From Clavibacter michiganensis (lineage in GTDB: Bacteria > Actinomycetota > Actinomycetes > Actinomycetales > Microbacteriaceae): a stretch of DNA of 64,000 bases. The notes under the pieces were generated by a model. That model saw only the letters and a program-made list of their open reading frames with translations. It was not told the origin of the DNA and did no database searches. Of this stretch, positions 41,739 through 55,723 are shown in pieces. Both the position numbers and the translations under genes were made by a program. Every line of letters begins with the position of its first letter. Positions within the stretch are counted from its first letter, which is position 1. The DNA is taken from positions 208,778 through 272,777 of the forward strand of contig NZ_MDJZ01000004.1 in assembly GCF_002151125.1 (NCBI RefSeq). The letters run 5' to 3'.

Positions 41739-41777
41739 GAAGGCCGTGCAGGTCCGCTTCATGGACCGACGGCCTTC
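41739..41777. terminator. gmk 3' hairpin with the stop codon in its loop region
   Basis: Outer 9-bp arms (41739-41747 and 41769-41777) enclose a second 5-bp stem (41751-41755 and 41763-41767). The gmk TGA (41759-41761) lies in the terminal loop. It could terminate or attenuate transcription between gmk and rpoZ, or act on translation termination. Confidence 0.6.
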
Positions 41778-42667
41778 CTGGATCTCATCAAGTCTACGAC
41801 CTCGCGCGCCGCGTCCGCGACATCGCGGTTGACGACGAGGTGGTCGAACTCGTCCTGCGCCGCCAGCTCGACCTTCGCGGTGTCCAGCCGGCGCTGCTGC
41901 TCCTCGGGCCCCTCGGTGCCGCGGCCGACCAGGCGGCGCACGAGCTCCTCCCAGGTGGGCGGCAGCAGGAAGACGAGGCGGGCCTCGGGCATCGCGGCCT
42001 TCACCTGGCGCGCGCCCTGGATGTCGATCTCGAGCAGGACGCTCCGGCCCTCGGCCAGCGCCTGGTCGATCGGCGCGCGCGGCGTGCCGTAGCGGTGCGC
42101 GTTGTGCACCGTGGCCCACTCGAGCAGCTCGTGCCGCTCGACCATCCGGTCGAACTCGGCGTCGGAGACGAAGTAGTAGTTGACGCCCTCGACCTCGCCG
42201 GGACGCGGCGCGCGCGTCGTGGCGGAGACCGAGAGGAGCACGTCGGGCTCGTTCTCGCGGATGAAGGTGGACACGGTGCCCTTGCCGACCGCGGTGGGCC
42301 CGGCGAGCACCACGAGGCGGCTGGGCTCCACGATCTGCTTCGCGGCCTGCCACTCCTCGAGGAAGCGGGTGAGGCGCACGCGCTGGTGCACGCCGAGGCC
42401 GCCGAGGCGCTTGGCGGTCGAGATGCCGAGGTCGCCGAGGATCCGCTCGAGCTTGGTGGGGCCGATGTTCGGGATGCTCGTGAGGAATTCGGTGACGCGG
42501 AGCGTGGCCTCGGCGCGGCGGACGGGATCCGCGGACGCGTCGAGCACGCCGAGCGGCGTGCGCTCCCCCGTGACGATGTCGTGCTTCACCTGGGCGCGCG
42601 CGCGGCGGGCGGCGACGGCGGCCTGGGACGCGGCGACCCGGTCGACCTCGGGTGGTTCGGGCCTCAT
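41759..42667 (-). CDS. gmk: Guanylate kinase with N-terminal mIHF domain
   Basis: 302 residues, about 100 longer than ordinary guanylate kinases. Residues about 17-106 match the actinobacterial integration host factor m[37 protein letters not shown] (helix-hairpin-helix) and [13 protein letters not shown]. Residues from about 115 on are GMP kinase, with P-loop GPTAVGKGT (123-131) and [20 protein letters not shown]. In mycobacteria mihF is a separate gene directly before gmk; here both are one ORF. The ATG at 42667 has GAGG upstream and overlaps the pyrF stop (ATGA). An internal start producing a kinase-only form cannot be excluded. Confidence 0.92.
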   Translation of the reverse strand: MRPEPPEVDRVAASQAAVAARRARAQVKHDIVTGERTPLGVLDASADPVRRAEATLRVTEFLTSIPNIGPTKLERILGDLGISTAKRLGGLGVHQRVRLTRFLEEWQAAKQIVEPSRLVVLAGPTAVGKGTVSTFIRENEPDVLLSVSATTRAPRPGEVEGVNYYFVSDAEFDRMVERHELLEWATVHNAHRYGTPRAPIDQALAEGRSVLLEIDIQGARQVKAAMPEARLVFLLPPTWEELVRRLVGRGTEGPEEQQRRLDTAKVELAAQDEFDHLVVNRDVADAAREVVDLMRSRKAVGP

Positions 42668-43556
42668 GGCAGCACCTCTTCGAGTCGTCCGGCGTGGTCG
42701 GTGACGGCCTCCGCGACACGCCGTGGCCCTGCCGTGAGGATACTCCGCGATGCGGCCGCGATCACAACGCCGGCGGCCGGCCCGAACAGGGACCGGACAT
42801 CGCCGAGCATCGCGCCCTGATGGCCGAAGCCCGGCGCCAGGATCGGCGTGCGGACGAGCCGCGCCAGGTCGAGCCCGGCGTCGGCGGCGTCGACGGTCGC
42901 GCCGACGACCAGGCCGAACGAGCCCGGCTCGGCCGACGGGTCGTCGAGCGGGCCGTTGGCGGCGACCGCGGCGTCCTGGATCCCGCGGGCGACCGTGCGG
43001 GCGCCCGCGGCGGATCCGTCGCCGGGCAGCAGGGCGCGCTGCAGCTCGCGCGCCTCGGGGTTCGAGGTGGCGGCGAGGACGAAGACGCCCGCGCCCCAGC
43101 GTTCCGCGGCGGCGCGGACGCCGTCGAGGGATCCGACGCCCGTGTAGGCCGTGAGGGTCACGGCGTCCGCGCGCAGCGGGCTGTCGGGCGCGAGCCAGGC
43201 GGCGCCGTACGCGTCGACCGTGGACCCGATGTCGCCGCGCTTGGCGTCGGCGATGACGAGGAGGCCGGCGTCGCGCGCGGCGGCGAGCACGCGCTCGAGG
43301 GCGGCGTACCCGGCGGATCCGTGGCGCTCGAAGAACGCGACCTGCGGTTTGACGATGCCGGCCCGTCCCGCGGTCGCCTCGACCACGCGGAGGCCGAACT
43401 CCTCGAGGCCGCGCGCGTCGTCGGCGAGGCCCCAGGCGTCGAGCAGCGACCGGTGCGGGTCGATGCCGACGCAGAGGTGCCCGCGCTCCCGGAAGGCGCG
43501 CGCGAGGCGCGCGCCGAACGGCGGGGCGACCGTGGCCGCCCCGCCGTCCGCGGTCG

Positions 43557-43560
<4 letters not shown>
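42664..43560 (-). CDS. pyrF: Orotidine 5'-phosphate decarboxylase (type 2)
   Basis: 298 residues. It decarboxylates OMP to UMP, the last step of de novo UMP synthesis. The long type 2 form carries the active-site sequence [12 protein letters not shown], with [11 protein letters not shown] at the N-terminus and [11 protein letters not shown] in the phosphate site. GTG at 43560 overlaps the carB stop (GTGA), and its own stop overlaps gmk. Confidence 0.96.
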
Positions 43561-46846
<3,286 letters not shown>

Positions 46847-46847
<1 letters not shown>

Positions 46848-48016
46848 TACACGGTCTCCTGGGGGGTCGCGGCGGATGCGGGGGCGTCGCCCGCGGCGTG
46901 GATCAGCTCGATGAACCGGTCGAAGAGATACGACGAGTCGTGCGGGCCGGCGGCCGCCTCCGGGTGGTACTGCACGCTGAAGGCGGGGATGTCGAGGCAG
47001 TTGAGGCCCTCGACCACCTGGTCGTTGAGCGAGACGTGGCTGACCTCGGCGCGGCCGAAGCCGGCGGGGCTCTCGACGGGCCCGTCGAGCGGCGCGGAGA
47101 CCGCGAAGCCGTGGTTCTGGCTCGTGATCTCGACGCGGCCGGTGCGGCGGTCGAGCACGGGCTGGTTGATCCCGCGGTGGCCGAACGGCAGCTTGTAGGT
47201 GTCGAAGCCGAGGGCGCGGCCGAGGAGCTGGTTGCCGAAGCAGATCCCGAAGAACGGGATGCCCTTCCGCAGCACGTCCTGCAGCAGCTCCACGTGGTAC
47301 TGCGACGCCTCGGGGTCGCCGGGGCCGTTCGAGTAGAAGACCGCGGTGGGCGCGAGCTCGGCGAGTTCCTCCGTGGTGATCGACTGCGGCACGACGTGCA
47401 CGTCGAGGCCGCGGGCGGCCAGGTGCTTCACCGTCGCGGTCTTGATGCCGAGGTCGAGCACGGCGACGGATCCGATGCGCGGCCCTTCCGCGGGGATCGT
47501 GTAGGTCTCCTGCGTGGAGACGTCGGCGGAGAGGTTCCGGCCCGCCATGTCGGGCGCCCGCCGCACCTGCGCGAGCTGCTCCTCGTCGCCGAGCGCGAAG
47601 GCGTTGCCCGAGAAGACGCCGGCGCGCATGGCGCCCTCGTCGCGGATCCGGCGGGTGACGGCGCGCGTGTCGATGTTCGAGATGCCCACCACGCCCTGCG
47701 CGATCAGGTCGTCCTCGAGGGTGCGCTGCCCGCGGAAGTTCGAGACCACGCGGGAGGGGTCGCGGACGACGTAGCCGGCCACCCAGATGCGGCGGGACTC
47801 CATGTCGTCGTCGTTCATGCCGGTGTTGCCGATGTGCGGCGCCGTCTGGAGCACGATCTGGCCCGCGTAGGACGGGTCGGTGATCGTCTCCTGGTAGCCG
47901 GTCATGCCGGTGGCGAAGACGGCCTCGCCGAGGGTCACGCCGCGGGCGCCGTACGCGCGTCCGACGTACCTCCGTCCGTCCTCGAGCACCAGGACAGCTG
48001 GTTCGTGTCGGGCCAT
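46847..48016 (-). CDS. carA: Carbamoyl phosphate synthase small subunit
   Basis: 389 residues. The class I glutaminase domain has the nucleophile Cys in [12 protein letters not shown] and the catalytic His/Glu in [15 protein letters not shown]. The N-terminal half shows [20 protein letters not shown]. It hydrolyses glutamine and channels ammonia to CarB. ATG at 48016 is chosen because GGGAAG lies 8 nt upstream; an in-frame GTG three codons earlier would sit on that element. Confidence 0.97.
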
Positions 48017-48021
48017 GTCGG

Positions 48022-48549
48022 TCACTTCCCTTCGTTGTCGTCGTCGTGCGCAGGGCGCGTGATGTGGTGGAGGGCGTCGACGAGCGCGGTCTTCTCGTGC
48101 GGGTCGATCACCCGGAGGTACGTGTCGACCGAGGTGCCGGCCGCGGGGTCGAGCACCCAGGTGACGGCCACGAGGCCGCCCTCCTCCACGACGCGGTCGA
48201 TCGCGTAGGTCGCGAGCCCGGACCCCGTGATGCGGTCGGCGGGCACGAGCACCTCGCGCTCGCCGTCGATCGCGAGGACGAGCCCGGCGTCGTGCACCCG
48301 GGCCGCGGCGCGACCCCGGAAGCCGAGGGGCCGGACGGTGAGCCGGTCGAGCGGCTGGCCGGCCGTGGTCGTGGCGACGTAGAGCACGTCGACCTCGAGC
48401 GCGGGCGCCGCGAGGTCCGCGGGCGGGCGGGGCGGCTCGGGCAGCGTCCGCTGGCGGCGGCGGCGCGCGCGCCAGCCGAGCGCCATGAGCGCGAGCAGCA
48501 GGACGAGGAGCGCGATCACGGTGAGCGCGGGTCCGAGGCGGTCGCTCAT
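48022..48549 (-). CDS. PH-like membrane protein of the pyr operon
   Basis: 175 residues. One N-terminal membrane helix (about 8-27) is followed by a basic stretch (RARRRRQR) and a soluble domain with alternating strands resembling a PH-like fold ([28 protein letters not shown]). It matches the position of mycobacterial Rv1382, between pyrC and carA. The function is unknown. The ATG overlaps the pyrC stop (ATGA), and its stop lies 5 bp before the carA ATG, so it is co-translated with pyrimidine enzymes. Confidence 0.85.
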   Translation of the reverse strand: MSDRLGPALTVIALLVLLLALMALGWRARRRRQRTLPEPPRPPADLAAPALEVDVLYVATTTAGQPLDRLTVRPLGFRGRAAARVHDAGLVLAIDGEREVLVPADRITGSGLATYAIDRVVEEGGLVAVTWVLDPAAGTSVDTYLRVIDPHEKTALVDALHHITRPAHDDDNEGK

Positions 48550-49970
48550 GCGCGACCCGCCGGGGCGTCGGACGCGGCGGCGTCGCGCGCATCGGTGTCG
48601 CGCGCGTCGGCGTCGGCCCGGTCGCGGAGGACCGCGGACCGGGCGACGGTCGCGCGGTCGACGAGGGCGCCGTCGAGCACCGTCGGGTAGCCCCGGTGGA
48701 ACGTCGCGACGACGCGTCCGGGCAGCGTCATCTCCAGGTACGGCGAGTTGCCGCTCAGCCCGCCGAGGTCGTCGCGGCCGAAGACGCGCGAGGCGGCCGG
48801 GTCGTACAGCGTGATGTCGGCCGGGGATCCCGCCTCGAGCGCGTGCCCGTGCTCGGCGAGCCGGCCGATGCGCGCGGGCGCGTGCGACATGACGCGCGCG
48901 ACGCCCTCCCAGTCGAGGAGGCCCGTGTCGACCATCGCGAGCTGGACCACGGAGAGCGCGGACTCGAGGCCGACCATGCCGAACGCGGCCGCGTCCCACT
49001 CGCAGTCCTTGGCCTCCGTCGGGTGCGGCGCGTGGTCGGTCGCGACCACGTCGATCGTGCCGTCGGCGAGCGCGGCGCGGAGGGCCTCCACGTCCTCGCG
49101 GCGGCGCAGCGGCGGGTTCACCTTGTAGCGCGCGTCGTACCCGGCGACCAGGTCCTCGGTGAGGAGCAGGTGGTGGGGCGTGACCTCGGCGGTGATGTCG
49201 ACGCCGCGGGCCTTGGCCCAGCGGATCACGTCGACGGACCCGGCGGTGGAGACGTGGCAGACGTGGAGGCGGGATCCGACGTGCTCGGCGAGCAGCACGT
49301 CGCGCGCGATGATCGACTCCTCGGCGACCGCGGGCCAGCCCGTGATGCCGAGCTCGCCCGACAGCGCGCCCTCGTTCATGGTGGCGCCCTCGGTGAGGCG
49401 CGGGTCCTGCGCGTGCTGTGCGATGACGCCGTCGAACGCCTTCACGTACTCGAGCGCGCGGCGCATGAGGAGCGGGTCCGAGACGCACTTGCCGTCGTCG
49501 GAGAAGACGCGGACGGCGGCGCGGCTGGAGGCCATCGCGCCGATCTCGGCCATCGACTCCCCCGCGAGGCCCACCGACACGGCGCCGATCGGGCGCACGG
49601 TCGCGTACCCGGCCGCGTCGCCGAGGGCCTTCACCTGCTCGACGACGCCCGCGGTGTCCTGCACGGGCATCGTGTTGGCCATCGCGAAGACCGCCGTGAA
49701 GCCGCCGAGGGCCGCCGCGCGGGATCCGGTGAGCACGGTCTCGCTCTGCTCGTAGCCGGGCTCCCGCAGGTGCACGTGCAGGTCGACGAGGCCGGGCAGG
49801 GCCACGAGGCCCTCGGCCTCGACGACGTGCGCGCCGTCGGGCGCCTCGAGGTCGGGGCCGATCTCCCGGATCCGCCCGTCGGCGACGAGGATGTCGGCGC
49901 GCGCGCCCCCGGGCAGGGTCGCGCCGCGGATCAGGTGGGTGTCGTCGGGGTTCATCGCGTTCTGGGTCAT
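48546..49970 (-). CDS. pyrC: Dihydroorotase (class I)
   Basis: 474 residues, about 30-40 longer than usual because of a C-terminal tail rich in Arg, Asp and Ala (from about [10 protein letters not shown]) that looks disordered. It cyclises carbamoyl-aspartate. The HxH metal site is in [14 protein letters not shown], further ligands lie in [11 protein letters not shown] and the catalytic Asp in [10 protein letters not shown]. The ATG overlaps the pyrB stop (ATGA). Confidence 0.96.
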   Translation of the reverse strand: MTQNAMNPDDTHLIRGATLPGGARADILVADGRIREIGPDLEAPDGAHVVEAEGLVALPGLVDLHVHLREPGYEQSETVLTGSRAAALGGFTAVFAMANTMPVQDTAGVVEQVKALGDAAGYATVRPIGAVSVGLAGESMAEIGAMASSRAAVRVFSDDGKCVSDPLLMRRALEYVKAFDGVIAQHAQDPRLTEGATMNEGALSGELGITGWPAVAEESIIARDVLLAEHVGSRLHVCHVSTAGSVDVIRWAKARGVDITAEVTPHHLLLTEDLVAGYDARYKVNPPLRRREDVEALRAALADGTIDVVATDHAPHPTEAKDCEWDAAAFGMVGLESALSVVQLAMVDTGLLDWEGVARVMSHAPARIGRLAEHGHALEAGSPADITLYDPAASRVFGRDDLGGLSGNSPYLEMTLPGRVVATFHRGYPTVLDGALVDRATVARSAVLRDRADADARDTDARDAAASDAPAGRA

Positions 49971-50923
49971 CGGTCGGCCTTCCCGTCGCCGGACAGCAGG
50001 AGGTAGAGGACGGCCATGCGCACCGAGACGCCGTTGGCGACCTGCTCGCGCACCGTGGACCTCTCCGAGTCGGCGGCGGCGGCGGATATCTCGAGCCCGC
50101 GGTTCATGGGCCCCGGGTGCATGACGATCGTATCGGGCCCGAGGAGCGCGAGGCGCGCGTCGTCGAGGCCCCAGATGCGCGCGTACTCGCGCGGGTTCGG
50201 GAAGAAGGCGGCGCGCATGCGCTCGGCCTGGATCCGCAGCATCATGACGGCGTCCGGCTTCCCCTCGACGAGCGCCTGGTCGAGGTCGTAGCGCACGGTG
50301 ACGGGCCAGGATCCGACGCCCACCGGCACGAGCGTGGGCGGGGCGACGAGCGTGACCTCGGCGCCGAGCGTCGTGAGCAGCCAGGCGTTCGAGCGCGCGA
50401 CGCGCGAGTGCAGCACGTCGCCGACGATGACGACGCGCGCCCCGTCGAGGCTCTTCCCGCGCGCGGCGGATCCGTGCAGCCGGCGGCGGATGGTGAACGC
50501 ATCGAGCAGCGCCTGCGTGGGGTGCTCGTGCGTGCCGTCTCCCGCGTTGACGATGCCGGCGTCGATCCAGCCGCTGCCCGCGAGCGTGTGCGGCGCGCCG
50601 GAGGACGGGTGCCGGACCACGACGCCGTCGGCGCCCATGGCCTGCAGGGTCTGCGCGGTGTCCTTGAGGCTCTCGCCCTTGGAGACGCTGGATCCCTTGG
50701 CGCTGAAGTTGATCACGTCCGCCGAGAGGCGCTTCGCCGCCGCCTCGAACGAGATGCGCGTCCGGGTCGAGTCCTCGAAGAAGAGGTTGACGACCGTGCG
50801 GCCGCGGAGTGCGGGGGTCTTCTTGATCTCGCGCGTGCCGACGTCGGCCATGTCCTCGGCGACGTCGAGGATGCGGACGGCCTCGTCCCGGGACAGGTCG
50901 CGCGTGGAGAGCAGGTGCCTCAT
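49967..50923 (-). CDS. pyrB: Aspartate carbamoyltransferase catalytic subunit
   Basis: 318 residues. It condenses carbamoyl phosphate and aspartate. The carbamoyl phosphate site [40 protein letters not shown] and the C-terminal [12 protein letters not shown] are diagnostic. No pyrI regulatory subunit is present, as is normal in Gram-positives. The ATG overlaps the pyrR stop (ATGA). Confidence 0.97.
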   Translation of the reverse strand: MRHLLSTRDLSRDEAVRILDVAEDMADVGTREIKKTPALRGRTVVNLFFEDSTRTRISFEAAAKRLSADVINFSAKGSSVSKGESLKDTAQTLQAMGADGVVVRHPSSGAPHTLAGSGWIDAGIVNAGDGTHEHPTQALLDAFTIRRRLHGSAARGKSLDGARVVIVGDVLHSRVARSNAWLLTTLGAEVTLVAPPTLVPVGVGSWPVTVRYDLDQALVEGKPDAVMMLRIQAERMRAAFFPNPREYARIWGLDDARLALLGPDTIVMHPGPMNRGLEISAAAADSERSTVREQVANGVSVRMAVLYLLLSGDGKADR

Positions 50924-51504
50924 CGCGCCGCCCCCTCGCCGGTCGACCCGGACCCGGGCTCGTCGTCGGGGCCGGCGATGCTCACCGAGTCCTCGCCGTC
51001 GATCTCGTCGAGCCGCACGAAGATCCGCTCGGCCAGGCTCGACGGCAGGTTCTTGCCCACGAAGTCGGCGCGGATGGGGAGCTCGCGGTGGCCGCGGTCG
51101 ACCAGCGCGGCGAGCCGCACGGCCGTGGGGCGGCCGAGGTCGCCGATCGCGTCGAGGGCGGCGCGCACGGTGCGGCCGGAGAAGAGCACGTCGTCGACGA
51201 GCACGACCGTGCGGCCGTCGACGCCGCCCGCGGGCAGGAGCGTGGGAGCCGGCGCGCGGGTCGGGTTCCGCTGCAGGTCGTCGCGGTACATCGTGACGTC
51301 GAGCGAGCCCACCAGGTCGGCGGGGGCCTCGGGCTCGAGGCGGGCGATGATCCGCCCGATGCGCTCGGCGAGGACGGTGCCGCGGGTCGGGATGCCGAGG
51401 AGCAGCAGGTCGTGGGGACCGCGGTTCGACTCGAGGATCTCGTGGGCGATGCGCGTGAGCGCACGGGTGATGTCAGAGGGCTGCAGCACGATGCGCTGAG
51501 GCAA
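50920..51504 (-). CDS. pyrR: PyrR, bifunctional pyr operon regulator / uracil phosphoribosyltransferase
   Basis: 194 residues. The PRPP-binding loop [19 protein letters not shown] is intact, as is the MYRDDLQR flexible loop. PyrR binds the pyr leader RNA when UMP is high and represses the operon, and has UPRT activity. The start is a TTG at 51504, supported by a near-perfect AAGGAGG Shine-Dalgarno 5 nt upstream and by the family N-terminus ([20 protein letters not shown]). A PyrR-binding element overlaps this Shine-Dalgarno. Confidence 0.96.
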   Translation of the reverse strand: MPQRIVLQPSDITRALTRIAHEILESNRGPHDLLLLGIPTRGTVLAERIGRIIARLEPEAPADLVGSLDVTMYRDDLQRNPTRAPAPTLLPAGGVDGRTVVLVDDVLFSGRTVRAALDAIGDLGRPTAVRLAALVDRGHRELPIRADFVGKNLPSSLAERIFVRLDEIDGEDSVSIAGPDDEPGSGSTGEGAAR

Positions 51505-51509
51505 TCCGA

Positions 51510-51543
51510 CCTCCTTCCCCGCCTCTCGGGACGGATGTTAAAG
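51510..51543 (-). promoter_or_regulatory. PyrR-binding leader element containing the pyrR Shine-Dalgarno
   Basis: On the minus strand the leader reads GTCCCGAGAGGCGGGGAAGG just before the GAGGTCGGA-TTG start. The CCGAGAGGC core matches the Bacillus and mycobacterial PyrR site (AGUCCAGAGAGGCU type), and the flanking CCC and GGGG can form the stem. The AAGGAGG at 51510-51516 is part of the 3' flank, so PyrR binding would mask ribosome entry, implying translational repression rather than the Bacillus attenuation scheme. Confidence 0.75.
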
Positions 51544-51562
51544 GTGGTCTGTTCCGGGAGCA

Positions 51563-51568
51563 CTCTAG
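51563..51568 (-). promoter_or_regulatory. candidate -10 box for the pyr operon
   Basis: Minus-strand TAGAGT about 60 nt before the pyrR TTG, leaving a leader of around 50 nt that would contain the PyrR-binding element. No clear -35. Confidence 0.35.
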
Positions 51569-51576
51569 CGGGTCTC

Positions 51577-51592
51577 CCCCCGGACGCGGGGG
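51577..51592. terminator. short hairpin after acs
   Basis: 6-bp GC stem (51577-51582 and 51587-51592) with a 4-nt loop, 25 bp after the acs stop and just before the pyr promoter region. Weak candidate. Confidence 0.35.
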
Positions 51593-51617
51593 CCCGGCGC
51601 CCCGCCCGCGCGTGTCC

Positions 51618-53678
<2,061 letters not shown>

Positions 53679-53684
53679 GCGCCG

Positions 53685-53690
53685 ACGCTA
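53685..53690 (-). promoter_or_regulatory. candidate leaderless -10 box for acs
   Basis: Minus-strand TAGCGT then CGGCGC and ATG. The nine bases TAGCGTCGG are identical at the same position before the ABC ATPase gene. Confidence 0.45.
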
Positions 53691-53752
53691 CGTGCGCCCG
53701 GGCCGGGAACCGGAACCGGGATGTCACGCGACGACATGGACGACGCCGGGCG

Positions 53753-54622
53753 TCACCCCCAGCGGCGCACGAGCACGCGCTCGACGAGGCCGACCACCGC
53801 GTCCGTGACGGCGCCCAGCACGGCGAGCAGCACGATCGCCAGCAGCACCCTGTCCACGCGTCCGTTCGCCGACGACTCCGTCAGCAGGTACCCGAGCCCC
53901 ATCGAGGCGGCGAGCAGCTCGGCCGCGACGAGGAACAGCCACGACTGCGCGAGCGCGAGCCGGAGGCCGGAGACGACGGCCGGCAGCACGGCGGGCAGCT
54001 GCACGGTGACGAGCAGCGGGATCCGCGTGAGCCCGAACGCGCGCCCCACCTCCACGAGGTGCGGGTCCACATGCCGGAGCGCCCCCGCGACCGTCGTGTA
54101 CACGGGGAACATGGCGCCGATGGCGACGAGCGTGACCTTGGAGTCCTCGTTGATCCCCATCCAGAGCAGCAGCAGCGGCACCCACGCGAGCGACGGCACG
54201 GTGCGGAACGCGCCCGCGGTCGGCGCCAGGAGCAGCCGGCCGACGCGCGACAGACCGACCACGGCACCGAGCACGAGGCCCACCGTGGCGCCGAGCGCGA
54301 AGCCGAGCAGCACGCGCTGGAGGGAGATCGCGACGTACTGCCCGAGGATCCCCTGCTCGGCGAGCTGGACCCCCGCGCGCACGACGTCGAGCGGCGCGGG
54401 CAGCAGGTGCGGCGGGACGGCACCCGTGGCGGTGGCCGCGGCCCAGATCCCCACGACCAGGAGCGGGACGACGAGGCCGAGGCCCGCGCGGGCGAGCGTG
54501 CCGCGGGTGGAGCGCCGGGGCGTGGTCGCGCCCGGGGTGCCCGGGGTGCCCGGGGTGCCCGGGTCCGCGCGGAGGCCGCCCGCGTCGGTCCCGCTGCCGG
54601 CCGCCGTGTCGAGGGCGGTCAT
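53753..54622 (-). CDS. ABC transporter permease (SsuC/TauC/NrtB type)
   Basis: 289 residues with about six membrane segments. The EAA-like loop (LVEVGRAFGLTRIPLLVTVQLPAVLPAVVSGLRLAL) contacts the ATPase. The family takes up sulfonates, taurine, nitrate or related small organics; the exact substrate cannot be decided. The N-terminus (residues about 1-45) is low-complexity and contains a GTPGTPGTP repeat. The ATG overlaps the stop of the substrate-binding gene (ATGA). Confidence 0.9.
   Translation of the reverse strand: MTALDTAAGSGTDAGGLRADPGTPGTPGTPGATTPRRSTRGTLARAGLGLVVPLLVVGIWAAATATGAVPPHLLPAPLDVVRAGVQLAEQGILGQYVAISLQRVLLGFALGATVGLVLGAVVGLSRVGRLLLAPTAGAFRTVPSLAWVPLLLLWMGINEDSKVTLVAIGAMFPVYTTVAGALRHVDPHLVEVGRAFGLTRIPLLVTVQLPAVLPAVVSGLRLALAQSWLFLVAAELLAASMGLGYLLTESSANGRVDRVLLAIVLLAVLGAVTDAVVGLVERVLVRRWG
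54531..54563. repeat. 9-bp tandem repeat in the permease N-terminus
   Basis: The unit cccggggtg occurs three times followed by a partial copy. It encodes the in-frame PGTPGTPGTPG stretch in the cytosolic N-terminal tail. Copy number is likely to vary between strains without breaking the frame. Confidence 0.85.
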
Positions 54623-55671
54623 CCGGCGGTCCCCGCGGCGGGATCGGCGGCCTTCGCGAACCGCGGCTCGAACAGCTCGTCGAGCGCGGCGTCGACCTCC
54701 CCCTGGTCCTGCACGTCGCCGGACTCCACGAGGATCGGGCCGACGCGCTCCAGGACGTCGCGCTGCGCGTCGCCCGGCACGGGGCTGATGCCCAGGTTCG
54801 TGCGGTCGATGACGGTGGACGCCACGGCCGGGTCGATCGCGGCGGCCTGCGCGAGGATCGCCGCGGTCTCGTCGGGGTGGTCGACGGCCCAGGCGCGCGC
54901 CTCCTCGTAGGCGTCGACGACGGCCTGCGCGAGGTCGGGCGACGCGTCGAGGAAGGACTGCGTCGCGTTGAGGAACCCGTAGGTCGCGAAGTCGACGTTG
55001 CGGTACAGCAGCGTGGATCCCGCCTCGGCCTCGCTCGCCGCCATGAGCGGGTCGAGCCCGGCCCACGCGTCGACCGAGCCGTTCTCCAGGGCGGCGCGGC
55101 CGTCGGCGTGCTGGAGGTTCTGGATGGTGACGTCGGAGACGGGGATGCCCGCCTCGTCGAGCGTCTGCAGCAGGAAGAAGTACGGGTCGGTGCCCGTCGT
55201 GGCGGCGATGTCGGCGCCGCGGAGCTGGTCGACGCTCGTGATGGGCGATCCCTCCGGGACGACGATCGCGGTCCACTCGGGCTGCGAGTACACGTCGATG
55301 GTGCGGATGGGCGAGCCGTTGGCCCGGGCCAGCAGCGCGGCGGATCCGGCGGTGGATCCCACGTCGACGGCCCCGGCGCGCAGCAGCTCGTTGGCCTTGT
55401 TCGACCCGGCGCTCTGCACCCAGTCGACCGTCACGTCCGACCCGAGGCGCTTCTCGACCAGGCCCTGGTCCCTCACGATGAGGCTGAGCGGGTTGTAGGT
55501 CGCCCAGTCGAGGGTGAGCGTGTCGGCGCTCCAGCCCGCGGGATCCGCCGAGGCGTCGGCGGCGGGCGCGACGGACGAGCCCTCCCCCGCGGCGCAGCCG
55601 GCGAGGAGCATGACGGCGGCGCTCGCGAGCGCGAGGCCGGGGAGGGATCTGCGGGGAAGGAGACGGGTCAC
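54619..55671 (-). CDS. ABC transporter substrate-binding lipoprotein (SsuA/TauA-like)
   Basis: 350 residues. A lipoprotein signal peptide with lipobox LLAGC (Cys about 26) should be lipidated by Lgt, also encoded in this window. The mature part is an NMT1/SsuA-type periplasmic-binding fold (LDWATYNPLSLIVRDQGLVEKRLG, LLRAGAVDVGSTAGSAALLARANG). It probably delivers an alkanesulfonate, taurine or similar ligand to the permease. GTG at 55671 has GAGG about 9 nt upstream. Confidence 0.9.
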   Translation of the reverse strand: MTRLLPRRSLPGLALASAAVMLLAGCAAGEGSSVAPAADASADPAGWSADTLTLDWATYNPLSLIVRDQGLVEKRLGSDVTVDWVQSAGSNKANELLRAGAVDVGSTAGSAALLARANGSPIRTIDVYSQPEWTAIVVPEGSPITSVDQLRGADIAATTGTDPYFFLLQTLDEAGIPVSDVTIQNLQHADGRAALENGSVDAWAGLDPLMAASEAEAGSTLLYRNVDFATYGFLNATQSFLDASPDLAQAVVDAYEEARAWAVDHPDETAAILAQAAAIDPAVASTVIDRTNLGISPVPGDAQRDVLERVGPILVESGDVQDQGEVDAALDELFEPRFAKAADPAAGTAG

Positions 55672-55723
55672 GGTGGGTCCTCGGTGCGGTGTCGGGTGGT
55701 GCGGGTGGCGGTGCGGGTCCGGC

